Made by a program: the position numbers and the translations under genes. Shown piece by piece: positions 53,623 through 62,513 of a stretch of DNA of 64,000 nt (position 1 is its first letter; each line of letters starts with the position of its first letter). This stretch comes from UBA4416 sp964543545. GTDB lineage: Bacteria; Bacteroidota; Bacteroidia; B-17B0; Aurantibacillaceae. The notes under the pieces are model-generated. The model was not told where the DNA came from. It worked only from the letters and a program-made list of their open reading frames with translations, and ran no database searches. The stretch lies in contig CAZIYT010000002.1 in the NCBI GenBank assembly GCA_964543545.1, positions 620,001 to 684,000 of the forward strand, in the 5' to 3' direction.

Positions 53623-55470
53623 ATGAAAAAGCTTTTATCGGTCTTTAAATACACCAAAAACTACAGGAAAGAAACCTCCCTGAACATATTCTTCAACATT
53701 CTGTTCTCCGTGTTTTCTGTTTTCTCCATTACCCTGGTCATTCCTTTTCTCAAGCTAATCTTCGACAACGATATGTCCGACTACCAGGAGATGTTAGCTC
53801 AGGGTTTGCCTGCCGCCGAATATAGCGCCAAGTACGCTTCGGCCTGGGGCTATTACCAAATGGCGGCGCTCATTGTGATTTATGGAAAAGCCAGTGTCCT
53901 GATGTGGATCTGCCTCACGGTATTTATAATGACCTTTCTCAAAAACGTGTGCCGTTATTTTGCCATGTATTTCCTGGCTCCCATCCGCAACGGTGTGGTA
54001 AGCGACCTTCGTAACAAGATGATCAAAAAATCGCTGGAGCTGCCGCTTTCCTACTTCAGCGATGAGCGTAAGGGCGATATGATGAGCCGCATGACCACCG
54101 ACGTCATCGAGATCGAATGGTCCATCATGCAAACCCTGGAGCTGGTGTTCCGCGAGCCCTTTCTGATCATCATTTCCCTGGGAACGCTTATTGTCCTTAG
54201 TCCTTACCTTACCTTATATGTGTTCCTGTTGCTCCCCGTAGCGGGATTAGCCGTAGCTTTGGTAAGCAGAAGCCTGAAAAGCCGTTCCGCCAAGGGGAAG
54301 GTGGTGTTCGGGCAGCTCTTCAACATCATGGAGGAAACCCTGGGCGCCCTTAAAGTAATCAAGGCTTTCACCGGTGAGCGCTTTGTGCAAAAGCGCTTCG
54401 AAAAGGTAAATGCCGAGTACAAGAAGATCTCCATCGCGCTTTACCGCCGCGGCGACCTGGCTTCCCCCATGAGCGAGACCCTCGTATTTGGTGTGTTGAT
54501 GCTGATCTTATTTATCGGTGGCATGATGGTGATCGATGGCAGCGGCGGCCTCACAGCAGAGAGTTTTATCGGCTATTTTGCCGTTGCCTCGCAGATCGTT
54601 CCGCCCATCAAACAGATCACACTCGCTTACAACAATATCCAGAAAGGCATTGCCTCCGAAGAGCGCATCGAAAAAATCCTCCACGCGGAGAACCCGATCG
54701 TCAATAAGCCGGATGCCAGGATCCTCGGGCAGTTCAACAACAGCATCGTCTTCAACCATGTGTCTTTTGCCTACCATAAAGGTGATTCGGGCTACGTTCT
54801 GAAAGATATTAACCTGACCATTCCGAAAGGGAAAACCGTGGCGCTCGTTGGGCAGAGCGGCAGCGGCAAAACCACCATGGCCGATATGATCCCCCGCTTT
54901 TACGATACCGATCTCGGAGAGATCCTCATCGACGGCATCGCCATCAAGGACATGGACATCGAAAGCCTGAGGAAACAGATTGGCGTGGTAACACAGGAAA
55001 GCATTCTCTTCAACGATACGATTGAGCATAACATTACCTTTGGCCTCGACAGCTACGACAAGGAAAAAGTGATCGAAGCCGCAAAGATCGCCAATGCGCA
55101 CGAGTTCATCATGCAGCAACCCAATGGCTACGACACCAACATCGGCGACCGTGGCGGCAAGCTCAGCGGCGGACAGCGGCAGCGCATCAGCATTGCCCGC
55201 GCTATTTTAAAGAACCCGCCGATCCTCATCCTCGATGAAGCTACCAGCGCGCTGGATACAGAAAGCGAGCGCCTGGTGCAGGATGCTCTTAATAATTTGA
55301 TGAAGAACCGCACCAGCATTGTCATTGCGCACCGCCTGAGCACGATTGTGAATGCCGACGAGATCGTGGTGATGAACCAGGGCGAGCTCATCGAGCAAGG
55401 CTCCCACAAAGAGCTGCTGGAGAAAAACGGCGTTTACAGGAAACTGTACGAGATGCAGAATTTTAAGTAA
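53623..55470 (+). CDS. ABC exporter, fused permease and ATPase (MsbA-like)
   Basis: A 615-residue half transporter. The N-terminal ~330 residues hold six transmembrane helices and the coupling-loop segment LPLSYFSDERKGDMMSRMTT. The ATPase domain has Walker A GQSGSGKTTMAD (~410), Q-loop GVVTQESILFND, signature LSGGQRQRISIARA (~515) and Walker B LILDEATSALD (~535), then the switch histidine in SIVIAHRLSTI. Such proteins work as homodimers and flip lipids or lipid-linked molecules; MsbA-type lipid A transport is the most likely role, not proven. Followed by an inverted repeat at 55497. Confidence 0.93.
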   Translation: MKKLLSVFKYTKNYRKETSLNIFFNILFSVFSVFSITLVIPFLKLIFDNDMSDYQEMLAQGLPAAEYSAKYASAWGYYQMAALIVIYGKASVLMWICLTVFIMTFLKNVCRYFAMYFLAPIRNGVVSDLRNKMIKKSLELPLSYFSDERKGDMMSRMTTDVIEIEWSIMQTLELVFREPFLIIISLGTLIVLSPYLTLYVFLLLPVAGLAVALVSRSLKSRSAKGKVVFGQLFNIMEETLGALKVIKAFTGERFVQKRFEKVNAEYKKISIALYRRGDLASPMSETLVFGVLMLILFIGGMMVIDGSGGLTAESFIGYFAVASQIVPPIKQITLAYNNIQKGIASEERIEKILHAENPIVNKPDARILGQFNNSIVFNHVSFAYHKGDSGYVLKDINLTIPKGKTVALVGQSGSGKTTMADMIPRFYDTDLGEILIDGIAIKDMDIESLRKQIGVVTQESILFNDTIEHNITFGLDSYDKEKVIEAAKIANAHEFIMQQPNGYDTNIGDRGGKLSGGQRQRISIARAILKNPPILILDEATSALDTESERLVQDALNNLMKNRTSIVIAHRLSTIVNADEIVVMNQGELIEQGSHKELLEKNGVYRKLYEMQNFK

Positions 55471-55496
55471 GACCATTGTCTTATACTTCCGATGGT

Positions 55497-55538
55497 TTCG
55501 AGAGCCTCAACCATCGTTTGTTGACTGAGGCTCTCGAA
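55497..55538. repeat. TTCGAGAGCCTCA inverted repeat after the ABC exporter
   Basis: TTCGAGAGCCTCA (55497-55509) and TGAGGCTCTCGAA (55526-55538) can form a 13-bp stem. The same arms occur at 41379-41448. It could also act as a terminator, though no T-run follows. Confidence 0.6.
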
Positions 55539-55553
55539 GTCAACAATTGAGTT

Positions 55554-56126
55554 ATGAAATTAACACCAAGAAATACCCTGTTCGTCAAATTAACGCTATC
55601 CGTTTTGAGTGTATGCATCCTAAGCTCCTGCGGGGAAACGGAGAAAACAGAAACCACAGCTCCTGAAACACCGGCGCCGGCATCCATCGTTGACACGGTG
55701 GATTTTGCGGTGCTCCCTTCCGACAGCACAACGCACCTGATCTCCGGCTTCCCCAAAGATCTGAAAGCGGCGGAGCTTAACGATAGCGATAAGCGCCTGG
55801 TCGATTCCCTGATGGAAGCGCTGGTTGCGGATTACAACAACCAACTGGTTCCGAAGGAAAAGAAAACGGGAGATACAAGCGCCCGGTCCATATCCGTGAT
55901 CCATCTGAAAGACTATAAAAAACAATACATCGCCGTGATCAATTCAAGGCACGAAAAGGAAGTATGGGCCAATTGCTTTTGCAAAGCCATTGAGAAGCGC
56001 ATCGAGTTTGTCGAATGGAAAAAAGTCCCGGTAAAGGTCATCGACGGGGGGAATTGCTTCTTCAACGTGAAGCTGAACCTCGCTCAGCGAAAGGCTTATG
56101 AGTTTAAGGTGAACAGCGGAGGATAA
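55554..56126 (+). CDS. Small lipoprotein of unknown function
   Basis: A 190-residue protein with a lipoprotein signal (LTLSVLSVCILSSC, lipidated Cys at about residue 26). A Thr/Pro-rich linker (TETTAPETPAPAS) follows, then a ~130-residue domain with HLISGFPKDLKAAELNDSDK, RSISVIHLKDYKKQYIAVIN and KEVWANCFCKAIEKRIEFVE. Three further cysteines (CFC and GGNC) may bind metal or form disulfides. I do not recognise the family. The GNAT gene starts 14 nt after its stop, so they are probably one transcript. Confidence 0.75.
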   Translation: MKLTPRNTLFVKLTLSVLSVCILSSCGETEKTETTAPETPAPASIVDTVDFAVLPSDSTTHLISGFPKDLKAAELNDSDKRLVDSLMEALVADYNNQLVPKEKKTGDTSARSISVIHLKDYKKQYIAVINSRHEKEVWANCFCKAIEKRIEFVEWKKVPVKVIDGGNCFFNVKLNLAQRKAYEFKVNSGG

Positions 56127-56140
56127 GGCTCTTTCAAAAA

Positions 56141-56647
56141 ATGAAGCTTCCGCCCTACTCCGTTTTTCCCAGGCTGTCCAACGACCGTCTCCTGCTTCGC
56201 GCGGTGACAGGCGCGGATCTGGAAAGCCTCATGGAAATTTCCTTTTATGATGCAAAGCCGGCGGAAAGCATAGAAGAAGCCGCAGAGATGCAAAGCAGAA
56301 TCGACCTGGATTATGCCGATGGAAATTCCATTCACTGGTGCCTGGAAGATTCCTCTACGAAAACCATTGTGGGCACCTGCGGCTATTACCGCGGCTTCGA
56401 ACACCAGACAGGAGAGCTGGGCTGCGTGCTTCGCAAAGCCTTTTACGGCAAAGGCTATATGACTGAGGCCATGAAGCTGGCGATGGACTTTGGTTTCAAT
56501 ATGATTGGCCTGCAAACGATCGTTGCTATGACTTCCGTGCACAATGAAAAAGCCATCCAATTACTGAAGCGCCTGCAGTTTCAACAAACAGAAATCCTAA
56601 GGGATAATGAGTTGAAGTTTGAATTGAAAACCACAGAGAAACAATAG
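56141..56647 (+). CDS. GNAT family N-acetyltransferase (RimJ/RimL-like)
   Basis: A 168-residue GNAT protein. It begins PRLSNDRLLLRAVTGADLES, the usual RimJ/RimL-type N-terminus. The acetyl-CoA site is ELGCVLRKAFYGKGYMTEAM (~92-111) and the C-terminal part has VAMTSVHNEKAIQLLKRLQF. Expected to acetylate a protein N-terminus or a small amine with acetyl-CoA. Second GNAT of the window, not closely similar to the one at 8434-8955 outside the motifs. Probably in one operon with the preceding lipoprotein. Confidence 0.88.
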   Translation: MKLPPYSVFPRLSNDRLLLRAVTGADLESLMEISFYDAKPAESIEEAAEMQSRIDLDYADGNSIHWCLEDSSTKTIVGTCGYYRGFEHQTGELGCVLRKAFYGKGYMTEAMKLAMDFGFNMIGLQTIVAMTSVHNEKAIQLLKRLQFQQTEILRDNELKFELKTTEKQ

Positions 56648-56716
56648 GGAACAACACCAAATTATTTACCATATAAGGCATTGAAGATCATATAAGGTCA
56701 ATCCCCGTACGCTTCT

Positions 56717-56770
56717 TGTTCTGAAATCTTATCAGAACATAATGATCAGCGTTATCAGTGTTCCATTGCC
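56717..56770 (-). repeat. ~54-bp post-stop dispersed element, copy 4
   Basis: From TTGTTCTGAAATC to GTTATCAGTGTTCCATTGCC, ending 2 nt from the stop codon of minus-strand pyrF. Confidence 0.6.
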
Positions 56771-56771
56771 T

Positions 56772-57581
56772 CTAGAAATAAGCGCTCATCTCTTTCGCGA
56801 TCTTAGCCGCTTCTGCAGCGGCTGCTTCCGCAAAGTCAGTGCCGTTGGAAGCATAGATGATGCCACGCGAAGAGTTGATCAGCAAGCCGACATCTTTGGT
56901 AAGACCGTGATGGCATACCTCGGCCAGGCTTCCACCCTGTGCGCCGACGCCCGGCACCAACAAGAAATGATTTGGAACCAGCGCCCTGATTTCCGTGAGC
57001 ATCGTGGCTTTGGTAGCACCCACCACAAACATCAGGTTCTCTTCCGTGCCCCAGGCGCTTACTTTTTCAAGCACCTGCTTGTAGAGCTCGGTACCGTGAG
57101 CCTCCATCAACTGGAAATCAACCGAGCCTTCGTTGGAAGTTAAAGCCAGCACAATCGCCCATTTGCCATCGAACTGCAGGAAAGGCGCTACGGAATCTTT
57201 TCCCATATAAGGCGCCACGGTAATCGCATCGGCACCGAGGTGCTCGAATACGGCTTTGGCATACATGGAGGAGGTATTCCCGATATCACCGCGCTTGGCA
57301 TCGGCAATGATAAAATGCGCAGGATGATGTTGCCTGATATAGCGGATGGTTTTTTCCATGCTGACCATACCGCTGATGCCATACGCTTCGAAGAAGGCGT
57401 TATTGGGCTTAAAGGATACGCTATAAGCCGCCGTGGCATCCACAATCTGTTTGCAGAACTCAAAAATGGGATCTTCCGTCTCCAGCAAATGCTTCGGGAT
57501 CTTGTTGAGATCGGGATCAAGCCCCACACATAAAAATGTTTTTTTGGTTTTGATCTGGCGGATGAGTTCTGCTCTGGTCAT
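56772..57581 (-). CDS. pyrF: Orotidine 5'-phosphate decarboxylase (type 2)
   Basis: A 269-residue TIM-barrel enzyme. FLCVGLDPDLNKIPKHLL at ~16-33 starts the barrel, SFKPNNAFFEAYG binds the phosphate region, and the catalytic D-x-K-x-x-D is IADAKRGDIGNT with Lys96 and Asp94/Asp99. LVPGVGAQGGSLAEV and INSSRGIIYAS form the C-terminal phosphate-gripper. It makes UMP from OMP, the last step of de novo pyrimidine synthesis. The length and DAKRGDIGNT motif mark the longer type 2 (mycobacterial/Myxococcus-like) group. It is not next to other pyr genes. Confidence 0.96.
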   Translation of the reverse strand: MTRAELIRQIKTKKTFLCVGLDPDLNKIPKHLLETEDPIFEFCKQIVDATAAYSVSFKPNNAFFEAYGISGMVSMEKTIRYIRQHHPAHFIIADAKRGDIGNTSSMYAKAVFEHLGADAITVAPYMGKDSVAPFLQFDGKWAIVLALTSNEGSVDFQLMEAHGTELYKQVLEKVSAWGTEENLMFVVGATKATMLTEIRALVPNHFLLVPGVGAQGGSLAEVCHHGLTKDVGLLINSSRGIIYASNGTDFAEAAAAEAAKIAKEMSAYF

Positions 57582-57945
57582 AGGTGTTTATGGCGTTTTT
57601 CGGAAGGAATTACGTATTCATCAGCAGGTATTTACCGTATAAGCCCTGCTAATGAGATTTTTAAATGCTGTTTAATTACTGTTTTAATTTTCGGTTATTT
57701 AGTTAATATACAGTCGGTTAAATCTGAATTATTTTTATCCGGGGCTTCAACTTCGCTCAGCCACCGGTTTAATCTTATCTCTTTTTCTCTTCCGTCCCTT
57801 CTCTCCCTTAAGTCTCTTAGGTTTCTTCCATCCCCTTAGTCCCTTTGGCTTCGACTACGCTCAGCCCCGGTTTAATCTTATCTCTTTTGTTTCTTCCGTC
57901 CCTTCTCTCCCTTAAGTCTCTTATCTCAATACTCACCTCTCCATC
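57582..57945. other. Repeat-filled intergenic region between pyrF and prfA
   Basis: About 360 bp. No gene is seen. The middle is a tandem CT-rich direct repeat (57740-57923) associated with the CTTCGACTACGCTCAGCC-type sequence. Confidence 0.6.
57740..57923. repeat. CT-rich direct repeat pair, period 103 bp
   Basis: CTTCAACTTCGCTCAGCC (about 57744) and CTTCGACTACGCTCAGCC (about 57848) each lead into CCGGTTTAATCTTATCTCTT (57764 and 57867) and CCGTCCCTTCTCTCCCTTAA. Units 57740-57819 and 57843-57923. Confidence 0.65.
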
Positions 57946-59016
57946 CTATAACCCACCTTCTTTCAGACGTTCCGCGTTCTCTGCAAACTGCAGCGCGTCG
58001 ATCATCTGCTGGATGTTCCCGTTCATAAAATCAGACAGGTTGTATAAGGTCATATTAATGCGGTGATCGGTGATCCGGTTCTGAGGGTAATTGTAGGTGC
58101 GGATCTTCTCCGAACGGTCGCCGGTGGCTACCATGCTCTTACGCCTGCCGGTTGTTTCGGCCTGGCGTTTCTGAAACTCGATGTCGTAGAGCTTGGAGCG
58201 CAGCATTTCCATCGCTTTTTCACGGTTGCCCAGCTGGTTACGCTGGGTCTGGCAGGTCACCACAATGCCCGAAGGCTTGTGTGTCAGGATCACTTTCGAC
58301 TCTACCTTATTCACGTTCTGCCCACCTGCTCCACCGCTTCGCGCCGTGGCCATTTCAATGTCGGCAGGCTTAATTTCAATATCCCATTCTTCCGCTTCCG
58401 GCAATACCACTACCGTAGCAGCCGAAGTATGCACCCGGCCCGCCGCTTCCGTAGCAGGCACGCGTTGCACACGGTGCACGCCGCTTTCAAACTTCATGGT
58501 CCCGAAGGCATTATCGCCTTTCACGTTAAAGACGATCTCCTTGTAGCCACCCATCGAGCCCGGATTTTCATCCACCACTTCCAGCTGGTAGCCTTTGATC
58601 TCGCAGTAGCGGCGGTACATCTCGAATAAGTCGCCGGCAAAGATGGCGGCTTCGTCGCCACCCGTTCCACCGCGCAGCTCCATCGTACAGTTCTTGGCAT
58701 CTTCCGGGTCTTTCGGAATCAGCAGCATGCGGATCTCATCCGCCAGCTTCTCTTCCGCTGCCCTGTTCTCTTCCAGCTCGGCTTTGGCCATGTCCAGGAA
58801 ATCCTTATCCTTCTCAGTAGCCAGCACTTCCTTGGCGCCGTTGATATTATCGATGATCTGCTTGTATTTGTAATACGCTTCCACAATAGGCTCCAGGCCG
58901 CGGTACTCGATATTTAATTTCTTAAAAAGGCGCATGTCTGCGATCACGGTAGGGTCGCCCAGCTTGGCTTCCACATCCGTATAACGTCTTTTTATTTCTT
59001 CTAATTTCTCTAACAT
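57946..59016 (-). CDS. prfA: Peptide chain release factor 1
   Basis: A 356-residue class I release factor. The stop-codon reading tripeptide PAT is in RVPATEAAGRVHTSAATVVV (about residues 188-190), the RF1 form (PxT) that recognises UAA and UAG. The peptidyl-transferase motif GGQ is in RSGGAGGQNVNKVESK near residue 229. N-terminal helical domain MLEKLEEIKRRYTDVEAKLG matches. It stands alone on the minus strand with no prmC/hemK neighbour. Confidence 0.97.
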   Translation of the reverse strand: MLEKLEEIKRRYTDVEAKLGDPTVIADMRLFKKLNIEYRGLEPIVEAYYKYKQIIDNINGAKEVLATEKDKDFLDMAKAELEENRAAEEKLADEIRMLLIPKDPEDAKNCTMELRGGTGGDEAAIFAGDLFEMYRRYCEIKGYQLEVVDENPGSMGGYKEIVFNVKGDNAFGTMKFESGVHRVQRVPATEAAGRVHTSAATVVVLPEAEEWDIEIKPADIEMATARSGGAGGQNVNKVESKVILTHKPSGIVVTCQTQRNQLGNREKAMEMLRSKLYDIEFQKRQAETTGRRKSMVATGDRSEKIRTYNYPQNRITDHRINMTLYNLSDFMNGNIQQMIDALQFAENAERLKEGGL

Positions 59017-59152
59017 AATTTTTTCTAAGGGTTCGCGAAGATACGAATTTCTGCCTGATTATGCCAAAGCCGGAGGCTATTCCCCTGAACAAATAATAAA
59101 TCATGACTAATTTTGTGGTATTAGCAAAGACTCCCCTAAAATTTTGTGTTAC

Positions 59153-59435
59153 ATGATGTTTGGGCGCCCGGGCGGGCCATCGCTACTCGCTCTTTGTTTG
59201 TCATTGTGTCGTTTCCGAAGCTCTGAGGCATGCTCCCGGACAAACAAAGGAGCTCAGACAGACCGCTCTGTCCCTGGCGAAGGTGTACTCTGCTCATTGA
59301 ATTAAACTCATCAGTTTCGTAAACGTGCGCCAGGGATCGACGCGGAAATCCTTTTGCCGGCTGCGCTCAGCATCGGCAAAAGATTGCAGCAAAGAGCCTC
59401 ACGACACGTCGTGACGGGCGCCCGAATAACATCAT
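59153..59435. repeat. Dispersed TTGGGCG-type element, copy 3, with inverted termini
   Basis: ATGATGTTTGGGCGCCCG at 59153-59170 and CGGGCGCCCGAATAACATCA (59415-59434) are terminal inverted repeats. Inside are GGAAATCCTTTTGCC, GCAAAAGATTGCAGC and, near the end, the 16-nt motif TCACGACACGTCGTGA (59399-59414). No transposase frame. It resembles a miniature non-autonomous element. Confidence 0.6.
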
Positions 59436-59553
59436 AAATTTGCCTGATAACTAAACGCTTGACTTATCCGCCTTCTTTCAACGCCTTAATTACACTCTGA
59501 AAATTAATCGGTGATTTAACATCCCTGATGCTTTCAGATTAATTTGTTTATCT

Positions 59554-59561
59554 TACTTTTG
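59554..59561 (+). promoter_or_regulatory. Putative -7 box of the OmpA-like gene
   Basis: TACTTTTG matches TAnnTTTG and ends 23 nt before the ATG at 59585. No TTG at the expected -33 spacing. Confidence 0.4.
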
Positions 59562-59584
59562 AATAAACTCAAACCCAATCCTAT

Positions 59585-62068
59585 ATGAAGAAACTTCTAC
59601 TTCTAAGCTCTCTCATATCTTTCTACCAGGCTAAATCACAGGATTTTAACGGATTCAACCAAAGCAATTATGCCGGTGTGTCGGGCATCTACCTGCAGCC
59701 TGCCAGCGTGGTCGACAGCCGTTTGAAATTTGACCTGAACCTTGTAGGGCTCAACCTCGGCGCTTACAATAATTACATCGGCGTGAAACGCGAAGCGCTC
59801 AAAAAAGAAGGTTCCTGGAGCGATCCACGCTTTCCGGCTTTTGAGGATACCATGTTCCAGGAGAAATACCTGGTACCGAAAAACAACGGCAAAGACAAGG
59901 CCATCGCCGTGAACAACCGCATTGCCATGCCTTCCTTCCTCATCAACATTAACAGCCGGAATGCCTTTGCCCTGAGCTGGAACATCCGCAATTATGTAAA
60001 CATCGACGGCGTATCGCAGGACCTGGCCACCCTGGCCTACAACCAGTTTGTGTACCCTTCGCTGTGGGTAACCAACCTCCAGAACAAAAACCTGAGCATC
60101 CAGGAAATGAGCTGGGCGGAATACGGCCTGACCTACGGCCACGTGTTTAAGGACGATAATGAGCATTATTTTAAAGCCGGCGCCACGGTGAAACTGTTGC
60201 GTGGCATTCAGTCGGCCTACATGTTTGTGAAAGACCTGAAATACAATTTCCAGACAGACACCACCGTCTCCATTTTTCAATCGCAGGTCAATTACGGGCA
60301 CTCCGATAATTTCGAGTTTGGCAACGCCTCTCTCAACGGGGGCTCCTCGGCCTACTCCTTCGATTACTCCCAATCCTATCCCGGCTTCGGTTTCGATGTG
60401 GGCGTGGTTTATGAATGGCGGCCAAAATACAACTCATACGAATACGGTAAGGAAAAGGAGCGCGACATGTGGTTTGAAGACCGCAGTAAAACCAAATACA
60501 AATTAAAAGTAGGCCTTTCGGTAACCGATATCGGCTCTATCAAATTCAAGAAAGGCAGCGTGAGCAATGACTTCAACGCCAACGTCGGCTACTGGAATTT
60601 AAAGCCCATCAATCCTAAAACCGTTGGCGAGCTCGACGACACGCTGGCTAAACGCTTCGGAAGCAACAGCACCGCAAGCACCTATAAAATGAACCTGCCT
60701 ACGGCCTTCAGCGCGCAGATCGACTACAACCTCGGGAAGAACTTCTACCTGAACCTCACGCCTTACATTGCCATGCAGTTCAAAAAGAACGATACCAAAG
60801 TGCACGACTGGTCGAGCATTACCTTTACGCCGCGCTGGGATCATAAATGGTTCGGGGCTTTTATCCCGGTGCAGTACAGCTTCCTTTCGGGCCCGCGTGT
60901 AGGCCTTGCCCTGAGGCTCGGACCGCTGGTAATTGGCACCACCAACCTCACGCCGCTCATTACCAAATCCAATGTGTATGGTGCTGATATGTATGCCTTG
61001 CTGAAAGTTCCTATTCCTTATTCCAAAACCAAGGACAGGGATAAGGACGGCATCAAGAACAAAAAAGACAAATGCCCTGATATCCCTGGTATTGCAGAGT
61101 TCAACGGCTGCCCGGATAAGGACGGCGACCACATCCAGGATAGCGAAGATAAATGTCCGGATATTCCGGGCCTGGCTTCGGCACAGGGCTGCCCTGACCG
61201 CGATGGCGACGGCATCTCCGATATGGACGACCGCTGCCCGGATGATAAGGGACCTGCTGAGTACAAAGGCTGCCCGGATCGTGACGGTGATACCGTGGTT
61301 GATAAAGACGATATCTGCCCGGATGTACCGGGATTAGTGGCCCTGGCGGGCTGCCCGGATAAGGACGGCGACGGCATTGCCGATGTGGATGACGAATGCC
61401 CTGATGAAGCCGGCCTGAAAGAATTCCTCGGCTGCCCGGATAAAGACGGTGATCAGACACCTGATAAATATGACCTGTGCCCTGATGTGGCAGGGCCGAA
61501 ATCGGCGAAAGGCTGCCCTGATAAAGACGGCGATACGGTACTCGATAAGGATGACAATTGCCCTGAAGTTCCGGGTGCTGTTGATAATAAAGGCTGTCCG
61601 TGGCCGGATATGGATAAGGACGGTGTGGACGACAGAAGCGACGAATGCCCTACCACTCCGGGCCTGAAAGAGCTGAAAGGCTGTCCTCCGGCTCCTGTGC
61701 TGAAAATTGAAGAGCAGAAGATCATCGAGCAGGCTTTCTCGAGCTTGGAGTTTGCCACAGGTAAAGACATCATTAAGAAAACGTCTTATGCGTCGCTGAA
61801 CAACCTGGCGGGCTTAATGAAACTGCATAAGGATGATTGGCTGCTGAAGCTGTCGGGCCATACCGATAACCAGGGCGATGCGGCCAGGAACCTCGTGCTT
61901 TCACAGAAACGTGCCAACGCGGTGAAAAAATACCTCGTGAGCAAAGGCGTGAAAGCCGACCGCATCAAAACAGAATGGTTCGGCCAAACCGTGCCGATTG
62001 CCGATAACACCAGCGATGCCGGCCGTCAGAAAAACCGCCGCGTGGAAATGAAAGTGTTGTTTAAATAA
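59585..62068 (+). CDS. DUF5723 barrel - thrombospondin type 3 repeats - OmpA domain protein
   Basis: An 827-residue outer-membrane protein with signal peptide MKKLLLLSSLISFYQAKSQ. Residues ~20-480 are a DUF5723-like beta-barrel (QSNYAGVSGIYLQPASVVDS, GNASLNGGSSAYSFDYSQSY). Eight thrombospondin type 3 repeats of the form DKDGDGIADVDDECPD..GC P follow (residues ~484-702), a calcium-binding rigid stalk. The last ~115 residues are an OmpA C-terminal domain (FSSLEFATGKDIIKK, LSGHTDNQGDAARNLVLSQK RAN, SDAGRQKNRRVEMKV), which binds peptidoglycan. It probably bridges outer membrane and cell wall. The T9SS PorE family also pairs OmpA with other repeats, but here the barrel part differs. It ends in a terminator. 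Confidence 0.93.
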   Translation: MKKLLLLSSLISFYQAKSQDFNGFNQSNYAGVSGIYLQPASVVDSRLKFDLNLVGLNLGAYNNYIGVKREALKKEGSWSDPRFPAFEDTMFQEKYLVPKNNGKDKAIAVNNRIAMPSFLININSRNAFALSWNIRNYVNIDGVSQDLATLAYNQFVYPSLWVTNLQNKNLSIQEMSWAEYGLTYGHVFKDDNEHYFKAGATVKLLRGIQSAYMFVKDLKYNFQTDTTVSIFQSQVNYGHSDNFEFGNASLNGGSSAYSFDYSQSYPGFGFDVGVVYEWRPKYNSYEYGKEKERDMWFEDRSKTKYKLKVGLSVTDIGSIKFKKGSVSNDFNANVGYWNLKPINPKTVGELDDTLAKRFGSNSTASTYKMNLPTAFSAQIDYNLGKNFYLNLTPYIAMQFKKNDTKVHDWSSITFTPRWDHKWFGAFIPVQYSFLSGPRVGLALRLGPLVIGTTNLTPLITKSNVYGADMYALLKVPIPYSKTKDRDKDGIKNKKDKCPDIPGIAEFNGCPDKDGDHIQDSEDKCPDIPGLASAQGCPDRDGDGISDMDDRCPDDKGPAEYKGCPDRDGDTVVDKDDICPDVPGLVALAGCPDKDGDGIADVDDECPDEAGLKEFLGCPDKDGDQTPDKYDLCPDVAGPKSAKGCPDKDGDTVLDKDDNCPEVPGAVDNKGCPWPDMDKDGVDDRSDECPTTPGLKELKGCPPAPVLKIEEQKIIEQAFSSLEFATGKDIIKKTSYASLNNLAGLMKLHKDDWLLKLSGHTDNQGDAARNLVLSQKRANAVKKYLVSKGVKADRIKTEWFGQTVPIADNTSDAGRQKNRRVEMKVLFK
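61033..61690 (+). repeat. Eight tandem thrombospondin type 3 coding repeats
   Basis: About 81 bp each, encoding D(K/R)DGD...D..D.CPD..G....GCP. Calcium-binding DxDxDG loops are visible in most copies. Confidence 0.9.
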
Positions 62069-62513
62069 ACTGTTGTCCTGCCTCCCGTTGGTGGTAACAC
62101 CAACAGGGCCGGTGATTTATAAAGGCCCGTTACAACATAGTAGCGGGCTTTTTTGTTGGTTTGGATTTCCGATAAGCTGCCGTCGGGAGCCTCAGGCAGC
62201 GAACAAGCAAAAATCCGGTACACGTGTTTTTACCTCCCCGGACAAATTTTACTACCTGAGAAACTGACCCAAGCCTGCCCGTAAAATACCCTGGAACAAC
62301 AGGGCATCCCGATAGCTACCGGCACGGCATGCTAAAATAGTTTCCACTATTTTCCAATCACATTAAGCGCTTAACGGGGCTATAGAACAAACACTGATTC
62401 CTGCCATTGTCAATAACTCTTAACGTTTTCTAAAGGATTTCATTAAGAGATTCAGGAAAAAATAAATAAATTTACAGGCTTATTTTTCAGATTTGGAAAC
62501 GGAAGAAAATACC
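62069..62513. other. Intergenic region before the helicase gene
   Basis: About 445 bp. Apart from the terminator at 62121-62154 I see no gene, RNA or recognisable repeat. The AT-rich end near 62455-62495 should contain the promoter of the helicase gene. Confidence 0.5.
62121..62154 (+). terminator. Intrinsic terminator of the OmpA-like gene
   Basis: GCCCG (62125-62129) pairs with CGGGC (62144-62148) with extra pairs inside (TAC/GTA), followed by TTTTTT. Confidence 0.75.

Larger units (their letters stand above)
59017..59584. other. Long intergenic region with a TTGGGCG-type element
   Basis: About 570 bp, no credible gene. The element at 59153-59435 fills half of it. The promoter of the OmpA-like gene lies at its right end. 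Confidence 0.55.
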
